Positions 49,652 to 57,493 of a DNA stretch of 64,000 nucleotides are shown here, piece by piece. Positions within the stretch are counted from its first letter, which is position 1, and each line of letters begins with the position of its first letter. The DNA is from an uncultured Flavobacteriaceae bacterium (lineage in GTDB: Bacteria > Bacteroidota > Bacteroidia > Flavobacteriales > Flavobacteriaceae): positions 2,038,308-2,102,307 of the forward strand of contig CANKZG010000001.1 in assembly GCA_947488435.1 (NCBI GenBank), read 5' to 3'. The notes beneath the pieces were generated by a model. It did not search any database and was not told the DNA's origin. It saw only the letters and a program-made list of their open reading frames with translations. Position numbers and translations under genes: made by a program.

Positions 49652-50911
49652 TTATGTTGAAGAACGATTTACGATTGGGTTCTGAGGTTTCAGATCCGAT
49701 TTTTTCTTTAATTTCCCCTTGATCCATTTTATGGAAAGTTTAAAAAACAGCAAATAAAACAGCAAGGGCAATGCAAATTGCTCTAATAACTCGGTAATAC
49801 TAAATAAGGCGAAACCTTGATGTGTTATTTCCTTTATTTCATTCCATACATTTATTGGAAAATATAGAATGGAAGAGGGATTAGATAAAACAATAAGTCC
49901 TAAGAAAAGGAATGCAAAAGATATGGCTAGCAGTCCATAACTCAATAAGAAATGATTTTTTTGATATGGTGTCCCTTTATAAATTGCTTTTGCGGCATGT
50001 AGTACATATTGTATGGCATCTTTCTGCAAATTGGGCATATTAATGGCATCGGACAATACCCAATAGCCGTCTCTGCGCAAAAAGGGATTTAAATTAGCGA
50101 TAAATCGAAATAAAATTATCGTGTTTAACCAAATAAAAAAAGGATTATAGGTTGCAAAATAAAGAACTAAAAAAAGTATACCTACCAGCGTTTCGAAATA
50201 TAATCCACCGAGGTTCACCATCATGCGTCTTTTTTTAGAAAGCAACCATGTTTCCGAAACATCACAATAAAAAACGGGATACATTAAATAAAAACCAACT
50301 CCAATTTCTCCAGCTTTGCGTTTGGAAAATGCCAAGGCTGATGTATGTCCTATTTCATGGAATAGGCAGATCACGAAACCAAATAGAAAGATGAATAGTC
50401 CATGGGTTTTGGTTATCAATAAGGTGTTAAAAATATCTTGACTAATTAAAGTTTGTAGTGTGGTGCTAAAAAGAACAATGAATAGAGCTCCAAAAACATA
50501 AAAAAAAGCGACAGGTTGCGTAAAGAAGTTTTTAAATATCTGACTTAAAATTGCTACCAGCGACTTCGGAATCATTGGAAACCGAAGATTGAGATAGTTA
50601 GCTCCTTTTCTTGCAATAGCTTCATGGTTATTATCAATTATTCCTAAAGGATATAGTTTTTCATAGAGAAGGTCGTGCACCGTCTTTTCATCAATTAGAT
50701 CTGTGGCAAGGTCAGTATTTAATTCAGTGGTGATTTCTCCGATTGTTTTTTTTCCATCCAACTTTTTTAGAAGCGCATGTGTAAGCTTATTAATCCGAAT
50801 TTGGTGTTTTAGTTTCGTCTGTTGCACCACAAACTGATCTGAAGAAATTGTTACCAGTTCAACATCAGCATTAAGAAAAGGAGTTATATGATTAGGATCT
50901 AACATTTTCAT
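49652..50911 (-). CDS. PqqD-like domain plus M50 (site-2-protease-type) membrane metallopeptidase
   Basis: 419 aa. Residues 1-95 resemble a PqqD/RiPP-recognition winged fold (QFVVQQTKLKHQIRINKLTHALLKKLDGKKTIGEITTEL). About eight membrane helices follow, with zinc motif HEIGH (185-189, CLFHEIGHTSAL) and the third ligand region NPFLRRDGYW (Asp281). This layout recalls YydH-type 'peptide zinc metalloproteases' found with modified-peptide genes. Its start overlaps the end of the upstream cyclase-like gene by 20 bp (ATG at 50905 also possible). Predicted job: binding and cleaving the precursor peptide leader in the membrane. This is inference. Confidence 0.8.
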   Translation of the reverse strand: MKMLDPNHITPFLNADVELVTISSDQFVVQQTKLKHQIRINKLTHALLKKLDGKKTIGEITTELNTDLATDLIDEKTVHDLLYEKLYPLGIIDNNHEAIARKGANYLNLRFPMIPKSLVAILSQIFKNFFTQPVAFFYVFGALFIVLFSTTLQTLISQDIFNTLLITKTHGLFIFLFGFVICLFHEIGHTSALAFSKRKAGEIGVGFYLMYPVFYCDVSETWLLSKKRRMMVNLGGLYFETLVGILFLVLYFATYNPFFIWLNTIILFRFIANLNPFLRRDGYWVLSDAINMPNLQKDAIQYVLHAAKAIYKGTPYQKNHFLLSYGLLAISFAFLFLGLIVLSNPSSILYFPINVWNEIKEITHQGFALFSITELLEQFALPLLFYLLFFKLSIKWIKGKLKKKSDLKPQNPIVNRSST

Positions 50912-52889
50912 ATGTATGAATTGCGTTTAATGCTGTGGAAGTACTGAACAATCGATTAAATTCTACCGCTCTCACTTTTATTCCCATCCGACGTATAGGC
51001 CATTCTTGCAGATGTGTTTTTGTGGTAGGTTTAAAATTAAATTCAGGAAGCCGCATGGCATGGGTAGCTTCCCACGATCCATCGTCGAATTGGTTTAGTA
51101 GTAACCAATCAATCGACTTTTTTATACTTTCCTTAAAGTTGGTAAAAAGGGTTTCAGATGAACATAATGCCGTAACCGCAAGACCGGTATAAAAAGCACT
51201 TTTATTTTCTTTGGTATCTCCATACGCCCCATTCTTTTGTTGCTGTGCTATAATGTTGTTTGCCACAGGCATTAAAAGCGTATTGAGTCGTTCATCATTG
51301 AGCAGCACAATAGCTTTTAAAAGATAAGAATACGTATAAATTGAGCTAGTCCACCAATAGGCAGTAAGTGGTCCTTCTTTGTGGGCATCTAAAAAATAAG
51401 TAATAAGCGCTTCCAACGATGTATCTACTGGGTAATCATCTCGGATGAGTGCAAAAGTATACAGTGCGGCTGCACTTACACAATGTTGTGGTTCTTCCCA
51501 AGTACCATAGTCGGTACGTCCTATTTTCATCAACATTTCCAATTCATTTCTGTCTTCTTGAATATAGGTAGAAAAACCTCCATTTTTATGAATGTATTTT
51601 AACCAATCCTTTAGGGGAGCGTTCATCGTATTTCCCAACAGATGTGAGGCTGTCATAAAAAAGCTTAGCGAGTCTCCATCGCGCGGCGATATCTCATTGT
51701 AAGAAATTCTGTCCTTTTTACGTTGTTCCAAAAAGCTTAGAATCTTATGCTTTACCTTTTTGGTTGCCCACGTTTCATCCATAGCATGTATTTGACTATA
51801 TATGAATGATGTAGCCCAGGTAGAGCTAGCACCTGCACTATTTAAATATTCCTCCCAATACCCTTCTGGTTGTAGCTTATTCATCACAAAACGTACGCCG
51901 GAAGCAATAGAACTTTCATAAGAGGCATCCATATACGATTGGTTTTTTTTAGTTGCTGAATGGGATAAAGTAGCAGTAATTTCTTTTAAGTATGAGGATT
52001 GCTTTAATTGCAATGTTTTACAAATCTCCTTGAATTTACGAATTGTTGCAATCCACAGGGCGTCTGATGCCAGTTGCTTTTCTGCTAAGTGTATGGCTTT
52101 ATCAAAATGGGTTATTGCTTCACTCAAGATGTCTTCTGCTACCTCAAGCACATATAGGTATTTCTCTAAACTCTCAACGGATAATTTGTCAAAATCGATT
52201 CCCGCTTTAATACAGGAAATCTTTAATTTTTTAAGGGCGTAATTGGCTTGATTATTGACAAAGTCCTCCTGCACATCTATGATATCATCATAGAATTGCC
52301 TTCCAATAGAAAAATGACGATGCGATTGCAACAGTGTTTCTGTTTTTTGATCAGATGATAGTGTCGGATTGACCTTCTCTTCTAAAAGCGAAAGGGAATC
52401 AATCGCAACTTTCCCGAATGCCGCTTTTTGATCTGAGATTTCATGATATTCAGAGGTATTTAAATCAGCAAAGTGTTTTTTCTCTTTTTTTTGGGCCCAA
52501 AGATACTCTCCTCTTCGTAAGTTCCAGAACTTCCAGAATTTTGAATCTATTGGAAAGAGCGTGGTTAAAATTTTAATTGCTTCCTCTTGGCACAACAAGC
52601 TGAGTTGTAAAAACTGTGATCGCTCCTGGGGTTTAACTTGGTTGTCGGTGATTTTATCGAGATAATTAATGGAAGAAAAAGTAAGGTATCCCGCAATACT
52701 TAGTAAGCTTATTTTTTTGGTATCTGTAATTGTATAGCAACTTTCAAAAAGATACGGATAAATCAAATAAACATGACTTTCTGTATGTTTAGGGTTTACC
52801 TTTAATAATTCCTTGAATTGACCCGGAACGGCGAGTTTAGAAATATAGGTATTATAACTTGTGATTTGTGCTGCTATACGTGCTTTCAT
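50892..52889 (-). CDS. Two-domain protein: class I isoprenoid-synthase-like plus squalene-cyclase/prenyltransferase-repeat
   Basis: 665 aa, no signal peptide. Residues about 40-300 follow the all-helical isoprenyl diphosphate synthase pattern: a degenerate first Asp-rich motif (Asp78-x3-Asp82 in NYLDKITDN), SDQKAAFGKVAID, and a canonical second motif in FSIGRQFYDDIIDVQED (Asp201, Asp202, Asp205). From about 325 it has alpha/alpha-toroid repeats (LQPEGYWEEY, WLLLNQFDDGSWEATHAMRLP) with RDGDS at 403-407 where class II cyclases carry DxDD. It lies 72 bp after a short peptide gene. ComQ, which prenylates Trp of ComX, uses this same class I fold, so peptide prenylation is my leading guess; a terpene synthase is the alternative. 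Confidence 0.75.
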   Translation of the reverse strand: MKARIAAQITSYNTYISKLAVPGQFKELLKVNPKHTESHVYLIYPYLFESCYTITDTKKISLLSIAGYLTFSSINYLDKITDNQVKPQERSQFLQLSLLCQEEAIKILTTLFPIDSKFWKFWNLRRGEYLWAQKKEKKHFADLNTSEYHEISDQKAAFGKVAIDSLSLLEEKVNPTLSSDQKTETLLQSHRHFSIGRQFYDDIIDVQEDFVNNQANYALKKLKISCIKAGIDFDKLSVESLEKYLYVLEVAEDILSEAITHFDKAIHLAEKQLASDALWIATIRKFKEICKTLQLKQSSYLKEITATLSHSATKKNQSYMDASYESSIASGVRFVMNKLQPEGYWEEYLNSAGASSTWATSFIYSQIHAMDETWATKKVKHKILSFLEQRKKDRISYNEISPRDGDSLSFFMTASHLLGNTMNAPLKDWLKYIHKNGGFSTYIQEDRNELEMLMKIGRTDYGTWEEPQHCVSAAALYTFALIRDDYPVDTSLEALITYFLDAHKEGPLTAYWWTSSIYTYSYLLKAIVLLNDERLNTLLMPVANNIIAQQQKNGAYGDTKENKSAFYTGLAVTALCSSETLFTNFKESIKKSIDWLLLNQFDDGSWEATHAMRLPEFNFKPTTKTHLQEWPIRRMGIKVRAVEFNRLFSTSTALNAIHTYENVRS

Positions 52890-52917
52890 AATCTAAAGTA
52901 TTGGTGTCTTTTAAAAT

Positions 52918-52949
52918 GTAGAAAGTGATGCAACCACATCACTTTCTAC
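52918..52949 (-). terminator. Hairpin between peptide gene and cyclase gene (terminator or attenuator)
   Basis: Perfect 13-bp stem GTAGAAAGTGATG / CATCACTTTCTAC with a 6-nt loop, followed on the minus strand by ATTTTAAAAG. It lies 11 bp after the 52-aa peptide stop and 28 bp before the biosynthetic gene, so partial read-through would make much more peptide mRNA than enzyme mRNA. Confidence 0.75.
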
Positions 52950-52960
52950 ATAAACTAATT

Positions 52961-53119
52961 TTATCCTCCCCATTCGTAAGTGATGGTTGCCTCTCCATAA
53001 GCTCCTCGACCTTCAGATTCGTATCCTCCAGATGCAGAAGCTGACCAGCCTCCAAATTCTAAACGCTCTTGTAATTCTTCCACTTGAAAAAGCTCCGCTT
53101 TCTTTTCAATGTTTTTCAT
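52961..53119 (-). CDS. Short precursor-like peptide (52 aa)
   Basis: MKNIEKKAELFQVEELQERL is an amphipathic acidic leader-like helix. Then FGGW, and a Gly/Ser/Tyr-rich tail with aromatic residues at fixed spacing (Trp25, Tyr33, Tyr41, Tyr48, Trp50) ending EWGG. Gly23-Gly24 directly before Trp25 is a plausible cleavage site. It has no Cys and is not lanthipeptide-like. It is flanked by strong hairpins on both sides, as expected of a highly expressed peptide gene, and precedes the isoprenoid-synthase/cyclase and M50 genes. I infer a RiPP precursor; no family is recognised. Confidence 0.7.
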   Translation of the reverse strand: MKNIEKKAELFQVEELQERLEFGGWSASASGGYESEGRGAYGEATITYEWGG

Positions 53120-53215
53120 AAAATAAAGTATTAGTTGTAATGCCTACTCTAAATAGCTTTTCGGCTTCCGCTAAATTCTACTTAAAACTAGAAGTTATCC
53201 AGGGCTTAAAAAAAA

Positions 53216-53251
53216 CAAGCCATCCCATATTTATAAATATGGGATGGCTTG
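53216..53251 (-). terminator. 36-bp perfect palindrome with T-tract: terminator of 46-aa peptide gene
   Basis: The 18-bp half CAAGCCATCCCATATTTA is followed directly by its exact reverse complement, without loop. On the minus strand it runs into nine consecutive T. It lies 55 bp downstream of the 46-aa peptide stop. Confidence 0.85.
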
Positions 53252-53305
53252 AACGTAAATTAGAATGGATTATAAGGTTACCTAAAGCTCTTTAAAATTT
53301 GGATT

Positions 53306-53446
53306 TCAGGGACCTGTTTTTGATTTACCAGTTCTCCAACCAATTTGATCGTTTTTTCGCTTACCTCCTCTAATACCTTCGATATTGGCTAGATTTGTGA
53401 TTCTTGACTTTTTTAATTGAAGCAAGGTGGATTTTTTCTTCTTCAT
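53306..53446 (-). CDS. Short precursor-like peptide with GG leader (46 aa)
   Basis: MKKKKSTLLQLKKSRITNLA, then NIEGIRGG, has the form of a double-glycine leader as used by C39-type exporters in Bacteroidota peptides. The C-terminal core KRKNDQIGWRTGKSKTGP is basic and contains one Trp (38). No Cys. It is followed by a very strong terminator and preceded (minus strand) by the TPR-AraC regulator gene. I infer a second peptide product of the same system; no peptidase-containing ABC transporter lies in the window. Confidence 0.65.
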   Translation of the reverse strand: MKKKKSTLLQLKKSRITNLANIEGIRGGKRKNDQIGWRTGKSKTGP

Positions 53447-53546
53447 GGGATGTTTTTAATGGTTAATTAATGTACTTGTCTAAATGTAATCAAAGTAAAA
53501 AGGCTTTTATAAATCAGATACCCTATTTTTATAAATTTAGGGCGAT

Positions 53547-55235
53547 TTAACTGCTTTTTTCAATACTATTAATACTTTTAATAAAATTGGAAGGGAATAA
53601 ATTGGTCTTCATTTTAAAATATTTGGCGAAGGAATCGGCACTTTTATAACCTAGTTCCAAAGCCATAGATTTTACGGAGTAGGCTCTAAATTTTTTGTCG
53701 TTTTTAATTTTGTCGATAGCATAATTAATACGAAGATCATTAATGTAGGCGTTGAACTTTTTTTTCTTGTAAGTATTTATAATTTTAGACAGATAGGTAG
53801 TATTGGTATTTAACTGTTGCGAAACAGTATATAGGTTGCAATCTTTATTTAGGTAAAAGAAATCCAATTCTAATTCGTGCAAACGGTTCATGATTTCTTC
53901 AATTTTACGGTCTTTAATAATTATGGGTGTCTTAAGCGTATTTGCACTTTTTTGCTCATTTTCGAATTGATCTAAAAGTTGATTTGTTATGTTCTTATCT
54001 TTGAAATGCTTTTTACGCACCACCTTAATGTATACCAATAAAACGATTACCAATAATACAATCAAAGAGAAACTGATCGCAATATAGGTCTGTTGTTTGG
54101 AGGTTAGTTTGGAGAAATTGCTCAATTCGTTTTCCAAACCTTGAATATCGTTCTCATAAATTTTTTCAATAAACTTTAATTTCTGGTCCTGATTGTCTGT
54201 GGTTTCCGTAACATACTTTTCATAGTACACTATTGAATTTTCTGCATCTCCAGTTTCTTTAAAAATAATAGCCAATTGTTTACAGGTGTCTGCATAAAAA
54301 AGCGGTTTTGAAGCCGAATTCTGATCTATAATTTCAATTGCTTGGAGATAGTATGTCGTGCTTGCTTTAGGTTTTTGTTGTTGTTGATAACACTGCCCTA
54401 TGCGGTAATAGATTTCTGCCTTAATCAACTCATTGCCTAGTGTATTAAATTTTTTTTCCGCTTCAAATAAGTTTTCCAATGCGATATTATAATTGGTATT
54501 ATAATAGTGTACGATACCTATAAATTTCAAAAAATTACCCGTAGTTTCTAAATCATTGCTGGTTAGGCTATTTTGTAGACCGAGTTCATGATAAAATAGT
54601 GCTGAATCTAATTTTTGTTCTAATAAATAGACTTCCCCAATAGACATTAGAGTTTGTGAAATGAGGTTTGCTTGTATCACCTTATTTTTCTCCGGATTTT
54701 CTTGATGAAAAGCTAAATTTTCCTTGTATAACTCAATAGCTTCTTCGTATTTTCCAGATCGTTGTTTCAAGAGGGCAATGTTAGATCTAATGATCTCAAT
54801 GTAAGCTTTGAATTGATTTGTTTTTGAAATGTCAAGTGCTTTTAAATAATTGGTTAATGCCTGTTCGTCTTCGTTTAAATTTAAATAAGCATTCCCCATG
54901 ACGGTTAGCAGTTCCACATGGTATTCCGTATAATTGATTCCCCTGGCAATATTAAGGCCGTTGTTATAATACTGTAAGGACGCTCTATGTTCCCCCATGA
55001 TCCCCTTGATTTTACCTAGCTGATGGTAGGCTTCGCATACTACTTTCTGATCAGAATTTTTAATCCCAAAGTCCAGTAGCGCTTGAGCAAGTTCAAATGC
55101 CTTTTCAGGGTTGCTATATCTGATGTCAACAATAGCACTTTTCAGCTCCTCGGGAGAGGCATATACTTCCTGTGCAACGAGATTTGAAGTGAAAAATAAT
55201 AGGAAGAGGAAACTAAAAATCGTTTGATGCAACAT
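53547..55235 (-). CDS. TPR-containing membrane regulator with C-terminal AraC helix-turn-helix
   Basis: 562 aa. A signal peptide (FSFLFLLFFTSNLVAQ) is followed by about seven TPR repeats over residues 25-370 (KAFELAQALLDFG, RASLQYYNNGLNIARG, EQALTNYLKALDISK, PKASTTYYLQAIEIID). One membrane helix lies near 383-406 (YIAISFSLIVLLVIVLLVYI), and a C-terminal AraC domain near 460-560 (TYLSKIINTYKKKKFNAYINDLRINYAI; MALELGYKSADSFAKYFKMKTNLFPSNF). Such one-component transmembrane regulators sense a periplasmic signal and act directly on DNA. Position before the peptide genes suggests it controls them, possibly in response to the peptide. Confidence 0.85.
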   Translation of the reverse strand: MLHQTIFSFLFLLFFTSNLVAQEVYASPEELKSAIVDIRYSNPEKAFELAQALLDFGIKNSDQKVVCEAYHQLGKIKGIMGEHRASLQYYNNGLNIARGINYTEYHVELLTVMGNAYLNLNEDEQALTNYLKALDISKTNQFKAYIEIIRSNIALLKQRSGKYEEAIELYKENLAFHQENPEKNKVIQANLISQTLMSIGEVYLLEQKLDSALFYHELGLQNSLTSNDLETTGNFLKFIGIVHYYNTNYNIALENLFEAEKKFNTLGNELIKAEIYYRIGQCYQQQQKPKASTTYYLQAIEIIDQNSASKPLFYADTCKQLAIIFKETGDAENSIVYYEKYVTETTDNQDQKLKFIEKIYENDIQGLENELSNFSKLTSKQQTYIAISFSLIVLLVIVLLVYIKVVRKKHFKDKNITNQLLDQFENEQKSANTLKTPIIIKDRKIEEIMNRLHELELDFFYLNKDCNLYTVSQQLNTNTTYLSKIINTYKKKKFNAYINDLRINYAIDKIKNDKKFRAYSVKSMALELGYKSADSFAKYFKMKTNLFPSNFIKSINSIEKSS

Positions 55236-55647
55236 GTTGGAGCTAATATCGGGGGATGTAAGGTACTAAATGATATTTAAATTGATTTAAAATCCTAAAG
55301 ATAAAACTATTAAATAGGGAGTATGTCGTAATAGTTATTTTAAAATTAGGATAGAGCATTGGCGGTGACATAATATCGCCATCCAATAATAGCCAACTGT
55401 AGTTTTGACGCTTTGGATAAATCCAATCTTTTTTTAGAATAGGAAGGAAATATGGCCTTATTAATTCGTGCTAGAAGAAGAAAAAACACCTGTTTCATGC
55501 TGCAGTTTTAACAAATATAAGGAACTTACAGAAGTTCCCTAATTGTGTAGGTGTCTTCACTCATTGAAGGCAATGGTTTACGTAGTCCTCGTTTTTAAAA
55601 TAGATTCCTGGTGGTAGTTTCGAAGTAACATCTTAAAAATAATAGAT
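55236..55647. other. 412-bp divergent intergenic region
   Basis: Shared upstream region of the TPR-AraC regulator (minus) and the secreted cyclase-fold protein (plus). It has A/T-rich stretches, and a TAGTTTCG about 30 bp before the plus-strand start is a weak -7 candidate. No gene or clear palindrome is seen. Confidence 0.5.
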
Positions 55648-56967
55648 ATGAAAACGAAGTTGATAGCAACAGGAACATTACTAGTACTCTTAGCAATAGT
55701 ATGGGGAATAACTCCCTCAGCAAAATTAGCGCCTACAGATCGTGATCTGGCGTTAGAGCGAAACTTAATTCCTGAAAATGGTTGTGTTTTTATGACCATG
55801 GCAGGAGAACAATCTTCTGAAAATTTTAATAAGTACAAAACAGATGATAATATTATCCTAGCAGTAAATGATGGATTGCAATGGATGGCGAAAGCTCAAT
55901 TGCCGAATGGGGGTTATGGTGCAGGATCGCATAGCGCACAGCATATTCGTGATCCTCATGCAGTAAAGGCAGACCCCGCAACTTCAGCCATGGTAGGGAT
56001 GGCTTTTTTAAGAAGTGGTACCACTTTAGAAGAGGGGATATATGCCAAACAACTAAAAAGTGTACTGAATTACCTTCTTGAAACAGTAGAAAGTACTCAA
56101 ACGGATGATCCTTATATTACTGAGGTTCGCAACACCCAGATTCAATCAAAACTAGGAGAAAATATTGATGTAGTGCTTACAGCACAATTCTTGACTAATA
56201 TTTTGGATCGCAATTTTAAAGCAACAGATCGAAAGCGTGTTGCACGATGTTTAGATATTTGCGTTGCTCGTATCCAAAAAGCAACAGATGAAACCGGGAA
56301 ACAACAGGGTGCGGGCTGGGCCGGTGTTTTGCAAAGTGGTTTAGCCAATAGCGCATTGGAGTCTGCGAAAGTAGTAGGTGCAACGGTAGATGAAGTGGTG
56401 ATGGATCGATCTCGTAACTACCAGAAAGATAACTACAACCAAAATACTGGCGCTGTAGATGCTAAAGACGGTGCAGGTGTATTATTGTATGCAGTTAGTG
56501 GAAGTGTCCGTGCAAGTGCTAAAGAAGCACGAAAAGCGAAAGAAAGTGTGGCAAAGGCAAAGCAAGAAGGAAAACTAGAAAAAAACGCTAAAGTCACTAT
56601 TCAAAATTTACAAGAGATTGGCTTCTCAGAAGAAGAAGCAGTATCCTATACTACTTCATATGAGATTTATGAATCTGCTAAACAAACGGCACAACAAGAT
56701 GAGGTTATGGATGGTTTTGGAAATAATGGAGGTGAAGAGTTTTTAAGCTTTTTACAGACAGGAGAATCCTTAGTGGTGAATCAAGATTCGGATTGGAAAA
56801 AATGGTATGATGATATGAGTGGCCGAATTGTAAAGATCCAAAATAAAGACGGTAGTTGGAACGGTCATCACTGCATTACCAGTCCTGTGTTCTGTACCGC
56901 AACCAGTTTGCTGCTATTAACAGTAGAAAATGACATTCAGTTTTTACAGAAGGTAGGGGAAGAATAG
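55648..56967 (+). CDS. Secreted prenyltransferase/squalene-cyclase-fold protein
   Basis: 439 aa. An N-terminal signal/anchor (IATGTLLVLLAIVWGITPSA) precedes alpha/alpha-toroid repeats: ILAVNDGLQWMAKAQLPNGGYGAGS at about 72-96 and IVKIQNKDGSWNGHHCITSPVFCTATSLLLLTVE at the C-terminus, both with the Q-x-DG-(S/G)-(W/Y) signature. A Lys/Ala-rich coiled segment at about 290-325 separates them. No DxDD motif is seen, so it may be a binding rather than catalytic protein, or use the toroid as a protease-inhibitor/complement-like scaffold. It is divergent from the regulator of the peptide locus and may act on or bind its product outside the cell; function is not established. Confidence 0.7.
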   Translation: MKTKLIATGTLLVLLAIVWGITPSAKLAPTDRDLALERNLIPENGCVFMTMAGEQSSENFNKYKTDDNIILAVNDGLQWMAKAQLPNGGYGAGSHSAQHIRDPHAVKADPATSAMVGMAFLRSGTTLEEGIYAKQLKSVLNYLLETVESTQTDDPYITEVRNTQIQSKLGENIDVVLTAQFLTNILDRNFKATDRKRVARCLDICVARIQKATDETGKQQGAGWAGVLQSGLANSALESAKVVGATVDEVVMDRSRNYQKDNYNQNTGAVDAKDGAGVLLYAVSGSVRASAKEARKAKESVAKAKQEGKLEKNAKVTIQNLQEIGFSEEEAVSYTTSYEIYESAKQTAQQDEVMDGFGNNGGEEFLSFLQTGESLVVNQDSDWKKWYDDMSGRIVKIQNKDGSWNGHHCITSPVFCTATSLLLLTVENDIQFLQKVGEE

Positions 56968-56979
56968 AACAATATCTTC

Positions 56980-57025
56980 AAAAAAAAGATACGGATCGTG
57001 ATAAAAGATCCGTATCAGCTTTTCA
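56980..57025. terminator. Bidirectional terminator
   Basis: Perfect 10-bp stem GATACGGATC / GATCCGTATC (56988-56997, 57007-57016) with 9-nt loop, A7 before it and AGCTTTTC after it. It terminates the 55648 gene and could also end a minus-strand transcript. Confidence 0.85.
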
Positions 57026-57041
57026 TTAACATATGATTACC

Positions 57042-57104
57042 CTACATCATTATTGAAATAAGAGATAATATAAGCGTCAATAGGAGTTTTGCAAGCGTAA
57101 TCAT
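57042..57104 (-). CDS. Possible hydrophobic micropeptide (20 aa)
   Basis: MITLAKLLLTLILSLISIMM, an almost purely hydrophobic helix with one Lys, ends 17 bp before the bidirectional terminator. Size and composition resemble small membrane peptides or type I toxins, but no antisense RNA or promoter could be identified, so this is speculative. Confidence 0.25.
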   Translation of the reverse strand: MITLAKLLLTLILSLISIMM

Positions 57105-57493
57105 AATTTAAAATTTAAAGGTTAGTACTTCGTTTGTTTGATTAATATTTTTTGAAGATAAGGCGGTACTAATTGTATTTCCAAACGATTTCAATAAAAT
57201 TAATGTAATTACGTACGATAATGTAAGTAAAAAAATATATTAAATAACATTATTTGAATTGATCTCTTCAATGAAGTTAATTTTTGTAATATAAATTATT
57301 ATTTATAGTTATGATATATAACTTTTGTAGGGGTGTTTTGGCGATATTTTTTTATTCCAAGGCATTTTTTTTGTCAAAACCGATCCTTTTTAAGGTTTTC
57401 ATCTTTTTTCAACGATAGAAACTTATAAAAAGTCAAAATCTTAGAATACGATTTAAGTTAATTTCTTGACTTATATTTACCCAAAAATTGATC

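Larger units (their letters stand above)
56968..57493. other. 526-bp intergenic region
   Basis: Contains a strong bidirectional terminator (56980-57025), a possible 20-aa micro-ORF on the minus strand (57042-57104), and A/T-rich DNA leading to the exchanger gene. No larger gene. Confidence 0.55.

Noticed and set aside
52961-53119. Lanthipeptide or Cys-based RiPP interpretation of the 52-aa peptide
   Set aside because: The peptide has no Cys and no LanB/LanC/LanM, radical SAM or YcaO gene is present in the window.
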